Source: an uncultured Clostridia bacterium | GTDB lineage: Bacteria > Bacillota > Clostridia > UBA1381 | DNA length: 6,755 nt | Direction of reading: 5' to 3' | Assembly (NCBI GenBank): GCA_934463455.1 | Contig: CAKSJU010000109.1 | Coordinates: 1 to 6,755, forward strand | In this document: positions 1-5,818 of the stretch, in pieces | Layout: the number at the start of each line of letters is the position of its first letter | How positions within the stretch are numbered: position 1 is the stretch's first letter | The notes under the pieces: generated by a model | Told to the model about the DNA's origin: nothing | The model's input: the letters and a program-made list of their open reading frames with translations, nothing else | Database searches by the model: none | Program-made: the position numbers and the translations under genes

Positions 1-7
1 TAGAGGA

Positions 8-16
8 TGATATAAT
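8..16 (+). promoter_or_regulatory. possible extended -10 element at the window edge
   Basis: TGATATAAT is an exact match to the extended -10 consensus TGnTATAAT. Any -35 would lie outside the window, so the promoter cannot be confirmed. If it is real, transcription would start near base 23 and meet the hairpin terminator at 95-129, giving a transcript of about 105 bases with no convincing reading frame. AT-rich DNA yields such matches by chance. Confidence 0.22.
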
Positions 17-48
17 GCCTTACGGGTTTGCGTTTTTTACCGTAAGCA
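16..48. repeat. inverted repeat, hairpin of unknown role
   Basis: CTTACGG (19-25) pairs perfectly with CCGTAAG (40-46) around a 14-base loop containing six T. With one bulged base the stem extends to TG (16-17) and CA (47-48). No T-run follows on either strand, so it does not look like an ordinary terminator. It may belong to the 3' region of a gene left of the window. Confidence 0.3.
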
Positions 49-94
49 AATAGAGTAAGGATGTAAAAAAGTCCGAATTTTTTCCTACCCCATT

Positions 95-129
95 AACAGG
101 CGGTGTATAAAAAGTACACCGCCTGTTTT
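95..129. terminator. strong hairpin terminator, probably bidirectional
   Basis: A perfect 13-base-pair inverted repeat joins AACAGGCGGTGTA (95-107) to TACACCGCCTGTT (115-127) around a 7-base loop. On the plus strand it runs into TTTT then AAAATT. On the minus strand only TT follows, but the stem begins about 15 bases after the stop codon of the small helical-protein gene, the expected place for its terminator. The stem is clearly real. Its main direction is uncertain: the T-tract favours plus and gene context favours minus. Confidence 0.75.
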
Positions 130-142
130 AAAATTCAAAGAT

Positions 143-577
143 TTATAAATATTTCGCAATATCCAAAGTAAGCTGCTGTTCAATGCTTATAAGCTTTTTT
201 GCTATATCCTTGACTTTTTCCTCGGCAGCCTGATATTTGTTAAGATATTTATTAAGCGATTTAACTCCCATATTACAGCCGTCGGTTATTAAATCTGCAA
301 CAGTTGCGTCCTCTTCTTTAACCGACATCATAACGTTGGTTTTAACCCATGCCATACCCTTTGCCATTGGGTTTGGCTCTTTTCCGCTGTCATGATATTC
401 GTTGAGCAGCTTATGCGTTTTGCTGCCGAGTTCTTTGTGCTCATCAAGACATTTTGCAAGCAGCTTTCGAAATTCATCGTCCGAAACCTTTTCATAAACC
501 TCTTCAATTGAGGTAACGCCCATTTTGATACCTGCATTGCATTCTTTTAATAATTCGATTGTATCGGAATGTATCAT
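143..577 (-). CDS. small four-helix-bundle protein, ferritin-like/DUF2383-like
   Basis: A cytoplasmic protein of 144 residues, nearly all helical by composition, with no signal peptide or membrane segment. Four helices can be sketched at about 3-30, 34-63, 87-114 and 115-144. A Glu/His-rich stretch in helix 2 (EHKELG followed by H) and the Glu pair in helix 1 recall ferritin-like metal-binding helices, but I see no complete di-iron motif. It resembles small DUF2383-type or uncharacterised helical proteins common in Clostridia, whose function is not established; the central NPMAKGMAW segment looks like a conserved linker. ATG at 577 is chosen because AGGAG at 587-591 lies 9 bases upstream. A GTG at 583 is in frame but only 3 bases from the same AGGAG. 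It follows the sugar operon after about 87 bases, so it may be transcribed separately. No link to sugar metabolism is evident. Confidence 0.85.
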   Translation of the reverse strand: MIHSDTIELLKECNAGIKMGVTSIEEVYEKVSDDEFRKLLAKCLDEHKELGSKTHKLLNEYHDSGKEPNPMAKGMAWVKTNVMMSVKEEDATVADLITDGCNMGVKSLNKYLNKYQAAEEKVKDIAKKLISIEQQLTLDIAKYL

Positions 578-586
578 TTTCACTCG

Positions 587-591
587 CTCCT
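587..591 (-). promoter_or_regulatory. ribosome binding site of the helical-protein gene
   Basis: AGGAG on the minus strand, 9 bases before ATG 577 and 3 bases before GTG 583. The spacing decides the start in favour of the ATG. Confidence 0.65.
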
Positions 592-630
592 GTTAAATTT
601 ACTGTTACATATTGTTAACCGAAACGAGCG

Positions 631-659
631 AAAATATTACCGATTGAAAATAATATTTT
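631..659. repeat. AT-only inverted repeat between the operon end and the helical-protein gene
   Basis: AAAATATTA (631-639) pairs perfectly with TAATATTTT (651-659) around an 11-base loop. On the plus strand it ends in a run of eight T, like a weak terminator, but no plus-strand gene precedes it. On the minus strand, the direction of both flanking genes, no T-run follows, so it is a poor terminator for the operon. The all-AT stem would be unstable. No convincing promoter for the downstream gene is visible in this 81-base gap. Confidence 0.3.
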
Positions 660-664
660 TTTTG

Positions 665-1573
665 TTACAGCGCGCTTTGTGTATCATTCGGGTCTCCGTT
701 TATTGCCAAATCATATTCGTGCGACCAATCCATGCCGCGATATTCGGCGGCACGCTCGTCCTTTTCGATAAATTCCATAAGCAAATCAAGCATTTCCTTT
801 GTCCATGTATTTTTATCGATTTGCGCGGTTGTAAATTTGTTAAGAGTTATCATTTCAAAACCGAACAGGTCTTTGACCTGTGTTTTTGCAGCACCGCCGA
901 CAACCTCTTCGACAAGATGACTTGGAATAAACAAAACTCCGCCGCCCGCACCGAACACCACATCTCCGGGCAGACATATTGCATTGCCTATCCGTGTTGC
1001 TGTATTATACCCGGTCATAATAAAATCACGAATCGGCGTAGGATCAATTCCCCGATAATAAACCTGTGTATTTTCAACCTTTTTCATTTGCTCGGTATCA
1101 CGAATACCGCCCCAAATAACAGCACCTCCGTTTTCGTTTTTAGTTTTATTTTTAAGCGCAGTCGTAAGATTGCCGCCGAGAAATGTCCCTTTATAAATCT
1201 TGTCGTACATATCTATTACCGGAACATCCCCCTCCTTAAGATTATCTATAACCCATTGGTTATATGTTCCTGTTCTGCCCTCGTTTCTGCCAATTTGTTT
1301 AACAACCTCATCAAGGTCGGGGCGATAGGGACAATAGGTTGCCGTTACGGCTCTGCCGATAAGCTTTCTGCCGTCGTCGTGAAGAGTGTGAAAACGTCCC
1401 TCAAACTGGCTTTCGTACCCTTTTACGAAAATCGGTTTCCATACTTCCTCCAAAGTGAGCGTCTTAAGCGCTTTTAAATATTTGTCGTCAACCTTCGGTC
1501 TGCCGTCATCAAATCGTTCGCCCGTCCATTTCGGCGTAAGGGCAATAATTTCATTTTTATCATTAAAATTCAT
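665..1573 (-). CDS. RraA-family protein, probable 4-hydroxy-2-oxoacid aldolase
   Basis: A 302-residue member of the RraA/HMG-aldolase fold. Characterised enzymatic members are divalent-metal retro-aldolases that split 4-hydroxy-2-oxo acids to pyruvate and a second carbonyl compound; E. coli RraA itself regulates RNase E. The core is recognisable: GTFLGGNLTTA (129-139) matches the substrate-loop glycine motif, GGIRD (155-159) carries the conserved Arg158 and metal-binding Asp159, YYRGIDPTP follows at 172-180, and PGDVVFGAGGGVLFIP lies at 201-216. In the last motif the Asp often found after the second Gly is Ala208. It is longer than usual, with about 40 extra residues at the N-terminus and about 60 at the C-terminus. 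GGGAG 9 bases before ATG 1573 supports the start. Last gene of the operon, 18 bases after the GH10-like gene. Inferred role: cleavage of the 2-keto-3-deoxy acid made by the dehydratase; a regulatory role is unlikely here. Confidence 0.88.
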   Translation of the reverse strand: MNFNDKNEIIALTPKWTGERFDDGRPKVDDKYLKALKTLTLEEVWKPIFVKGYESQFEGRFHTLHDDGRKLIGRAVTATYCPYRPDLDEVVKQIGRNEGRTGTYNQWVIDNLKEGDVPVIDMYDKIYKGTFLGGNLTTALKNKTKNENGGAVIWGGIRDTEQMKKVENTQVYYRGIDPTPIRDFIMTGYNTATRIGNAICLPGDVVFGAGGGVLFIPSHLVEEVVGGAAKTQVKDLFGFEMITLNKFTTAQIDKNTWTKEMLDLLMEFIEKDERAAEYRGMDWSHEYDLAINGDPNDTQSAL

Positions 1574-1591
1574 CGTTCAAAACTCCCGAGC

Positions 1592-2911
1592 TTACAATTG
1601 TATTTCGATTTCATTTTCAATATTGCTTTTTAGTGAAATATCAAGCTTTTTATCATCTACGGTCAGTTCGTAATCACCGTAAAATCCCTTGAATTTTGCA
1701 ATGCCGCTGCCGTCGGTTTCGGCTTCGGTTTTTGTTATCCAGCACTCGTTAAACAAGTGATAAATCATATCGTAAGCAGGTTTTTTGCTCATATCAAAGC
1801 GCAAAAGACCTCCGCGGTATACATTTTCTCCGGCTGTCATATCGCCTTGGGGCGCCCATGCGGCATATCCGTCGGTTAAATTCCAGTAAATTATGGCTTC
1901 TACAGCCTTGTGACTAAACCATATACTGTAAAGCTGTTCGATAAGCTCAGCCTGAATTTTTTCATCCTCTGCACTGTCTGTGTATGCGGGAATTGTTATT
2001 TCGGTTATCTGCAAGGGCTTTCCGAGTTTTTCGTAGGTATCCAAAACGGAAAAAAGCGCTAAAGGATTGTACATGTCGGTAACGTTGCCTTTTTCGTATT
2101 CTGGGGGATAAAACATATGGTACTGCATGCCTACGGCATCAATTCTGAGACCTTTTTCCAAGCCTTGCTTTATCATCTGATAATATCCGCTCCTGGTATA
2201 TGCAAAATGTCCCCATTTCCAAACCTGGGAAGCTTCGTTTATAATCAGTTCGTTGCAGGGGAAATATTTTTCCGCAAGCTTAAAGTTCCAGTCAAGAACA
2301 TCCTCCGAACGGAAAAAGGGATTTTTATACCATGGGTCAATGCAGAACAGCTCATTTATTACTTCCCAGCCGTTAATGCGGGAGGAATAACGTTCGGCAA
2401 GGGCTTTATAACGCTTTTCAAGCTTTCGCTTCATATCACCTATATCTGTTTTGTCAACCCAATCCGGCTGAAAATTAAAATATGTAAGGCAGTGCGCTTT
2501 GGGCGTAATTCCGTATTTTTCGCAGTATTCCAAGCATAAATCGGGTGCGGGACGGCGGTATATTTTCGGACTGTTTTTTGCAAACCGCGGCTTTCCCTCT
2601 TCCGGCTCAAGGTCATTCCAATAAAAGGGGAGAGTAGCTTCGTTGAACGCGTCTTTAAAAAATTCCTTGTATTTGTTGTTTTTTTCTTCCGTTTCCAGCT
2701 CATCAAGCATAAAAATATTTGCGCCATGCAAAAATTCATGCTTTTTTTGATTGATTTTAATCTTTTTCCCGATTATAGGGTTACCGTCTTTATCTTTCAG
2801 TGTAATTTTCGCAAAGCATTTTCGATTTTTTTCTATATCATTTTTAACCCGTTCTTCTGTTTCATTTTTGTATTTAATGAAATTTTTAAAAATTTCTTCT
2901 CGTCTGCTCAT
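1592..2911 (-). CDS. intracellular GH10-like glycoside hydrolase
   Basis: A 439-residue retaining glycosidase-like protein; GH10 enzymes are mostly endo-beta-1,4-xylanases. A short N-terminal beta domain (about 33-67) precedes the barrel. WEVINE (182-187) provides acid/base Glu187 after Asn186. LQITEITI (300-307) provides nucleophile Glu304 and fits the GH10 signature except Thr306 where Asp/Asn is usual. His140 (AHCLTY) and Gln263/His265 (GMQYHMF) match conserved subsite residues. The C-terminus (about 390-439, with GFYGDYELTV) looks like a small beta-sandwich. The xylanase ENxMK motif is absent from 89-103, and the usual Trp after His140 is Tyr144, so the substrate may not be plain xylan. 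There is no signal peptide, so it acts in the cytoplasm, probably on imported oligosaccharides. AAAGGA lies 10 bases before ATG 2911. Fourth gene of the operon, 28 bases after the SDR gene. Confidence 0.87.
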   Translation of the reverse strand: MSRREEIFKNFIKYKNETEERVKNDIEKNRKCFAKITLKDKDGNPIIGKKIKINQKKHEFLHGANIFMLDELETEEKNNKYKEFFKDAFNEATLPFYWNDLEPEEGKPRFAKNSPKIYRRPAPDLCLEYCEKYGITPKAHCLTYFNFQPDWVDKTDIGDMKRKLEKRYKALAERYSSRINGWEVINELFCIDPWYKNPFFRSEDVLDWNFKLAEKYFPCNELIINEASQVWKWGHFAYTRSGYYQMIKQGLEKGLRIDAVGMQYHMFYPPEYEKGNVTDMYNPLALFSVLDTYEKLGKPLQITEITIPAYTDSAEDEKIQAELIEQLYSIWFSHKAVEAIIYWNLTDGYAAWAPQGDMTAGENVYRGGLLRFDMSKKPAYDMIYHLFNECWITKTEAETDGSGIAKFKGFYGDYELTVDDKKLDISLKSNIENEIEIQL

Positions 2912-2939
2912 TTTTTTAAAATCCTTTCTGTATTATTAT

Positions 2940-3668
2940 TTATAAGCTCATACCGCCGTCAACAACAAGCTCTGCGCCTGCTATATATCCCGATTCCTCC
3001 GAACAAAGGAATAAAACGGCGGGGGATATATCCTCCGGTTTGCCGACTCTGCCGGCAGGTATGGAGGAAGTGATTTTTTTCATAAAATCCGTATCTTCGA
3101 ATGCAGCTTCGTTTCTCGGAGTGTATACGGCTCCGGGCGCAACGTTATTAATGGTTACGCCGTAGGGAGCAAGCAAGGGCGCAAGGTTTTCGCAAAGCTT
3201 TTTCTGCGCTGCTTTCGTAACTCCGTAAAGTGATAATTCGGGATGGTTGTTGTACTGATTTACACTTCCGATTGTAACAATTCTGCCCCAGCCGTGCTCT
3301 TTCATATACGGGAAATACCGCTTGATTAAAAAGTAGCTGCTTTTTATGTTGCAGTCGAACTGGGCATCGTATTCATCTTCAGTAAATTCATCCCAGCGGC
3401 GTTTGTACTGGATTGACGCATTCAATACAAGGATGTCAACACCGCCTGTTTTTTCAAATAAAGCTTCACGCTCTTCTTTTTTTGTCAGGTCGGCACGAAC
3501 AGGCACGCTGTTCGGGATTTTTTCGCTTGCCGTCCTGCATTTTTCCTCACTTGACGCCCCATTTATAAAAACCTTGGCACCGTGTGCTGCCAAAAGGCGG
3601 GCAATTTCAAAGCCTATTCCTTGCGTTGCACCGGTAACGAGTGCCGTTTTTCCGCTTAAATCAAACAT
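2940..3668 (-). CDS. SDR-family oxidoreductase, probable sugar dehydrogenase
   Basis: A 242-residue classical short-chain dehydrogenase/reductase of full family length. The Rossmann nucleotide site is TGATQGIG (12-19), with NAS (83-85) in place of the usual NAG. The catalytic tetrad is complete: Asn107, Ser135, Tyr148 and Lys152 (YxxxK). PG at 178-179 and VDGG at 236-239 complete the fold. It is FabG-like in sequence, but no other fatty-acid gene is nearby, so oxidation of a sugar (or of a keto-deoxy acid intermediate) with NAD(P)+ is more likely. Coenzyme preference is not clear: no Asp ends strand beta-2, where the sequence reads NGASS. AGGTG lies 8 bases before ATG 3668, inside the end of the upstream MBL-fold gene, which it overlaps by 13 bases out of frame. 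Substrate unknown. Confidence 0.92.
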   Translation of the reverse strand: MFDLSGKTALVTGATQGIGFEIARLLAAHGAKVFINGASSEEKCRTASEKIPNSVPVRADLTKKEEREALFEKTGGVDILVLNASIQYKRRWDEFTEDEYDAQFDCNIKSSYFLIKRYFPYMKEHGWGRIVTIGSVNQYNNHPELSLYGVTKAAQKKLCENLAPLLAPYGVTINNVAPGAVYTPRNEAAFEDTDFMKKITSSIPAGRVGKPEDISPAVLFLCSEESGYIAGAELVVDGGMSL

Positions 3669-4333
3669 CCTTCTTTCACCTCATATTCTTTATTAAATTC
3701 CATGATAAATCCGCTTTTAACCCTGTCGGTGAATTTATGCGGATTTTCGAAATTGCTTTCAAACATATCGTAATGATTCGGCACTGCAATTTTCGGTTTT
3801 ACGATATTTGTAAGATTCACTGCTTCACCGACATTCATATTTCCGAGTTTTCCGTTAATACAGATAAACATATAATCGCATTTTACATCTTCTAATTTTT
3901 TATTATAATATGTGTCGCCCGAAAAGTAAAGACTTTCGCCGTTATATTTAATCAATACACCGACAGCGGGAACTGTGTGGTCGGCAAAAACGGCGGTTAT
4001 TTTAAAATTACCGATATTGTATGTCATACCCTCGTCAAACGGCATATAGTTTGCTGCGCCCAGCGCTGCCAAAGTTTTTCTGCAATCTGTCGGCGCGTAA
4101 AATGTCATATTTTTATCCATAAGCGGAATTGCATCAATATCTACATGGTCAATATGATTATGTGTGCAGATAACCGCATCGGCTTTTAAATCCTGCGGTT
4201 TTATCGGTACAATTCTTAACCTTGGACGGCTTGCAATTCGGTTTACACAGTCCGAAAGATAAGGGTCAATGCAAATTGTATTTTTATTATCGGACAGAAT
4301 ATATCCGCTCTGCCCGAGCCATTTTATTTTCAT
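3656..4333 (-). CDS. UlaG-like metallo-beta-lactamase-fold hydrolase, possible sugar lactonase
   Basis: A 225-residue cytoplasmic metallohydrolase. The metal-binding HxHxDH motif is intact (His58, His60, Asp62, His63, within THNHIDH), with further likely ligands His119 (ADHT), bridging Asp140 (SGDT) and His187 (PNHYDMF). The compact form beginning MKIKWLGQSG resembles UlaG-type proteins; UlaG opens L-ascorbate-6-phosphate lactone. By context between a sugar dehydrogenase and an acid-sugar dehydratase, a lactonase role is inferred; many relatives have no known substrate. The ATG at 4333 is chosen: it overlaps the dehydratase stop as TGATG, and GGGAG lies 8 bases upstream. An in-frame GTG at 4342 would sit on that ribosome binding site. 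The 1-base overlap suggests translational coupling. Confidence 0.9.
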   Translation of the reverse strand: MKIKWLGQSGYILSDNKNTICIDPYLSDCVNRIASRPRLRIVPIKPQDLKADAVICTHNHIDHVDIDAIPLMDKNMTFYAPTDCRKTLAALGAANYMPFDEGMTYNIGNFKITAVFADHTVPAVGVLIKYNGESLYFSGDTYYNKKLEDVKCDYMFICINGKLGNMNVGEAVNLTNIVKPKIAVPNHYDMFESNFENPHKFTDRVKSGFIMEFNKEYEVKEGCLI

Positions 4334-5703
4334 CAGCTCCACTCCCTGTCATTTGCCCATTCATTATCCCAGCAGGAGGTGTCCCCCCATGCTTCGGGAT
4401 ATTTTTCGTGCATATGTTCTTTAATCAGTTCTTCGTTAAGGCTGTCGATTCCGAGACCCGGTTTGTTCGGAACATTTACAAAGCCGTCCTTGAAAAGAGG
4501 ATTGTCAATTCCGATTGCAAGGTCATTCCACCACGGAATGTCAACCGAATGAAATTCAACCGCCAAAATGTTCTGAACAGCCGCAGCTGCATGAATTGCA
4601 GCCATGCAGGCAATCGGACTTTCAGCCATATGTATTGCCATTGCGACGCCGTATTTTTCGCACATATTGCCGAGCTTTTTCATTTCCATAGCTCCGCCGA
4701 CAGTCAGAATATCGGGGTGAACAACCGACACACCGCCGTTTTCCATAAGCGGACGGAAGTTTTCGGCAAGATAAATATCTTCGCCTGTGCAAATCGGCAC
4801 ATGAACCGCATTTGAAATCTTTTCAAAGTGCTTGGTATAATGCCACGGCGCAATATCTTCAATCCACGCAATGTTGTATTTTTCAAGACGTTTTGCAAAT
4901 CTTATGCAGTCCTCAATACAAACATGACCGAAATGGTCGATTGCAAGCGGTACTTCATAGCCGGTTACACTGCGCACCTGCCGAACATAGTCTTCCAGAC
5001 AGTCCATTCCTTTTTCGGTAATATGTATTCCGGTTGCATGATGCGGAATTGTAAAGGTTTCGTAGTTTTTACCAAGCATCATGTCCATATCAACAGAGCC
5101 TTTTTGGTGATTGATTGCTTTCATCGAATACTTTTTAATATTCTCCAAAAATCCGAGCGGTGCATTAAGACACCCCGGCTCGTCAAGCAGAAGCTCTATT
5201 CCCAAGTCCATTTTAAGGAATGTAAAGCCTTGTTCCATGCGCTTTTTAAGAGCGTGTCCCATATCAGTTCCGGTATGCTTTCCGTCAACATCTGTGTCGC
5301 AGTACATACGCACCTTGTCACGAAATTTGCCGCCGAGCATCTGCCACAGCGGCACGCCCCATGCTTTTCCTGCCAAATCCCACAAGGCAATTTCTATACC
5401 CGAAACTCCTCCGCCTTGGCGTGAATGTCCGCCGAACTGCTTAATTCTGCGAAAAAGCTTGTCAACATTACACGGATTTTCTCCCACAAGTCTTGATTTT
5501 AACATTAACGCGTAGGTTGCACTTGACGCGTCGCGCACTTCACCATAGCCGACAATTCCTTGGTTTGTGTAAATTTTAATCAGCGGACAATGCTTTGGCG
5601 CGCCGTTGATATTTGCAACGCGAATATCCGTTATCTTAAGCTCGGACGGTGACGAACACATATTTACATTTTCCGAAATTTCCTCACTTATATTGCTTTT
5701 CAT
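4333..5703 (-). CDS. enolase-superfamily (MR/MLE) acid-sugar dehydratase
   Basis: A 456-residue member of the mandelate racemase/muconate lactonizing enzyme group. Enzymes of this type remove water from sugar acids to give 2-keto-3-deoxy acids, using Mg2+. The N-terminal capping domain spans about 23-130 and the barrel follows. Metal ligands are Asp256 (AIDHFGH), Glu282 (WIED) and Glu308 (TGED). His358 in AIHMAESPIA matches the catalytic His of galactonate-dehydratase-like members; Lys164/Asp166 (LKMD) sit where the KxK-type motif occurs. The distance from Lys164 to Asp256 is about 92 residues, far more than the roughly 30 in mandelate racemase, which implies an inserted segment at about 171-237. 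Galactonate, gluconate, rhamnonate, fuconate and arabinonate are all possible substrates. ATG 5703 has AAGGAGG 6 bases upstream; a TTG at 5727 is in frame but would include that site in the coding region. First gene of the operon. Confidence 0.92.
   Translation of the reverse strand: MKSNISEEISENVNMCSSPSELKITDIRVANINGAPKHCPLIKIYTNQGIVGYGEVRDASSATYALMLKSRLVGENPCNVDKLFRRIKQFGGHSRQGGGVSGIEIALWDLAGKAWGVPLWQMLGGKFRDKVRMYCDTDVDGKHTGTDMGHALKKRMEQGFTFLKMDLGIELLLDEPGCLNAPLGFLENIKKYSMKAINHQKGSVDMDMMLGKNYETFTIPHHATGIHITEKGMDCLEDYVRQVRSVTGYEVPLAIDHFGHVCIEDCIRFAKRLEKYNIAWIEDIAPWHYTKHFEKISNAVHVPICTGEDIYLAENFRPLMENGGVSVVHPDILTVGGAMEMKKLGNMCEKYGVAMAIHMAESPIACMAAIHAAAAVQNILAVEFHSVDIPWWNDLAIGIDNPLFKDGFVNVPNKPGLGIDSLNEELIKEHMHEKYPEAWGDTSCWDNEWANDREWS
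4342..4346 (-). promoter_or_regulatory. ribosome binding site of the MBL-fold gene
   Basis: GGGAG on the minus strand, inside the last codons of the dehydratase gene and 8 bases before ATG 4333. It sets the start at 4333 rather than the GTG at 4342, which would overlap it. Confidence 0.65.
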
Positions 5704-5709
5704 GTTATT

Positions 5710-5716
5710 CCTCCTT
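5710..5716 (-). promoter_or_regulatory. ribosome binding site of the dehydratase gene
   Basis: AAGGAGG on the minus strand, 6 bases before ATG 5703, a near-ideal Shine-Dalgarno site that rules against the TTG start at 5727. Its first bases overlap the -35 element of the divergent regulator promoter on the other strand. Confidence 0.85.
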
Positions 5717-5743
5717 GACTTTTTCAACTTTACATATTATAAT
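5715..5743 (+). promoter_or_regulatory. promoter of the AraC-type regulator
   Basis: TTGACT (5715-5720) and TATAAT (5738-5743) are separated by 17 bases, a near-perfect vegetative sigma factor promoter. Transcription would start near 5750, giving a leader of about 70 bases before ATG 5819. The direct-repeat operator lies within that leader, so bound regulator could block its own transcription. Confidence 0.7.
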
Positions 5744-5764
5744 ATATCATATATGAAATAAAAA
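5736..5764 (-). promoter_or_regulatory. promoter of the five-gene sugar operon
   Basis: On the minus strand TATAAT (5741-5736) is preceded, after 17 bases, by TTTTTA (5764-5759), a poor -35. A good -10 with a weak -35 is typical of activator-dependent promoters. The nearer operator repeat ends about 5 bases upstream of the -35, where an AraC-family activator can contact RNA polymerase. Predicted start of transcription is near 5729, leaving a short leader of about 25 bases. Confidence 0.6.
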
Positions 5765-5769
5765 AGCGA

Positions 5770-5802
5770 CCACTATTTTATTGAATATATCCACTATTTT
5801 AT
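5770..5802. promoter_or_regulatory. direct-repeat operator, probable AraC-family binding site
   Basis: CCACTATTTTAT occurs twice without mismatch, at 5770-5781 and 5791-5802, a period of exactly 21 bases or two helical turns. This matches the tandem half-site layout used by AraC-family activators whose two HTH motifs read one half-site each. The regulator gene starts 17 bases after the second repeat. Binding by this particular protein is inferred. Confidence 0.7.
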
Positions 5803-5806
5803 GATT

Positions 5807-5811
5807 GAAGG
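5807..5811 (+). promoter_or_regulatory. ribosome binding site of the regulator gene
   Basis: GAAGG, 7 bases before ATG 5819. The alternative ATG at 5801 has no purine-rich site and lies inside the second operator repeat, so 5819 is preferred. Confidence 0.6.
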
Positions 5812-5818
5812 TAAAAAA

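Noticed and set aside
569..1477. A 302-codon open frame on the plus strand opposite the RraA-like gene
   Set aside because: It lies antisense to a clearly recognisable gene, its translation has no recognisable domain and is Cys/Ile/Phe-rich in the way of shadow frames, and it lacks a good ribosome binding site.
2940..3668. FabG, 3-oxoacyl-ACP reductase, for the SDR gene
   Set aside because: Sequence similarity to FabG is shared by many SDRs, and no fatty-acid synthesis gene is present; the sugar operon context argues for another substrate.
4222..5424. Several long plus-strand open frames opposite the dehydratase gene
   Set aside because: They mirror the codon pattern of the real minus-strand gene and show no family motifs.
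5704..5727. TTG start for the dehydratase at 5727
   Set aside because: It would place the strong AAGGAGG inside the coding region; ATG 5703 is correctly spaced from it.
5755..5785. Possible catabolite-repression (cre) site around AAAGCGACCAC
   Set aside because: It shares only the short core around CG and fails the symmetric consensus on the right half.
5801..5818. ATG start for the regulator at 5801
   Set aside because: It has no ribosome binding site and overlaps the second operator repeat; ATG 5819 has GAAGG 7 bases upstream.
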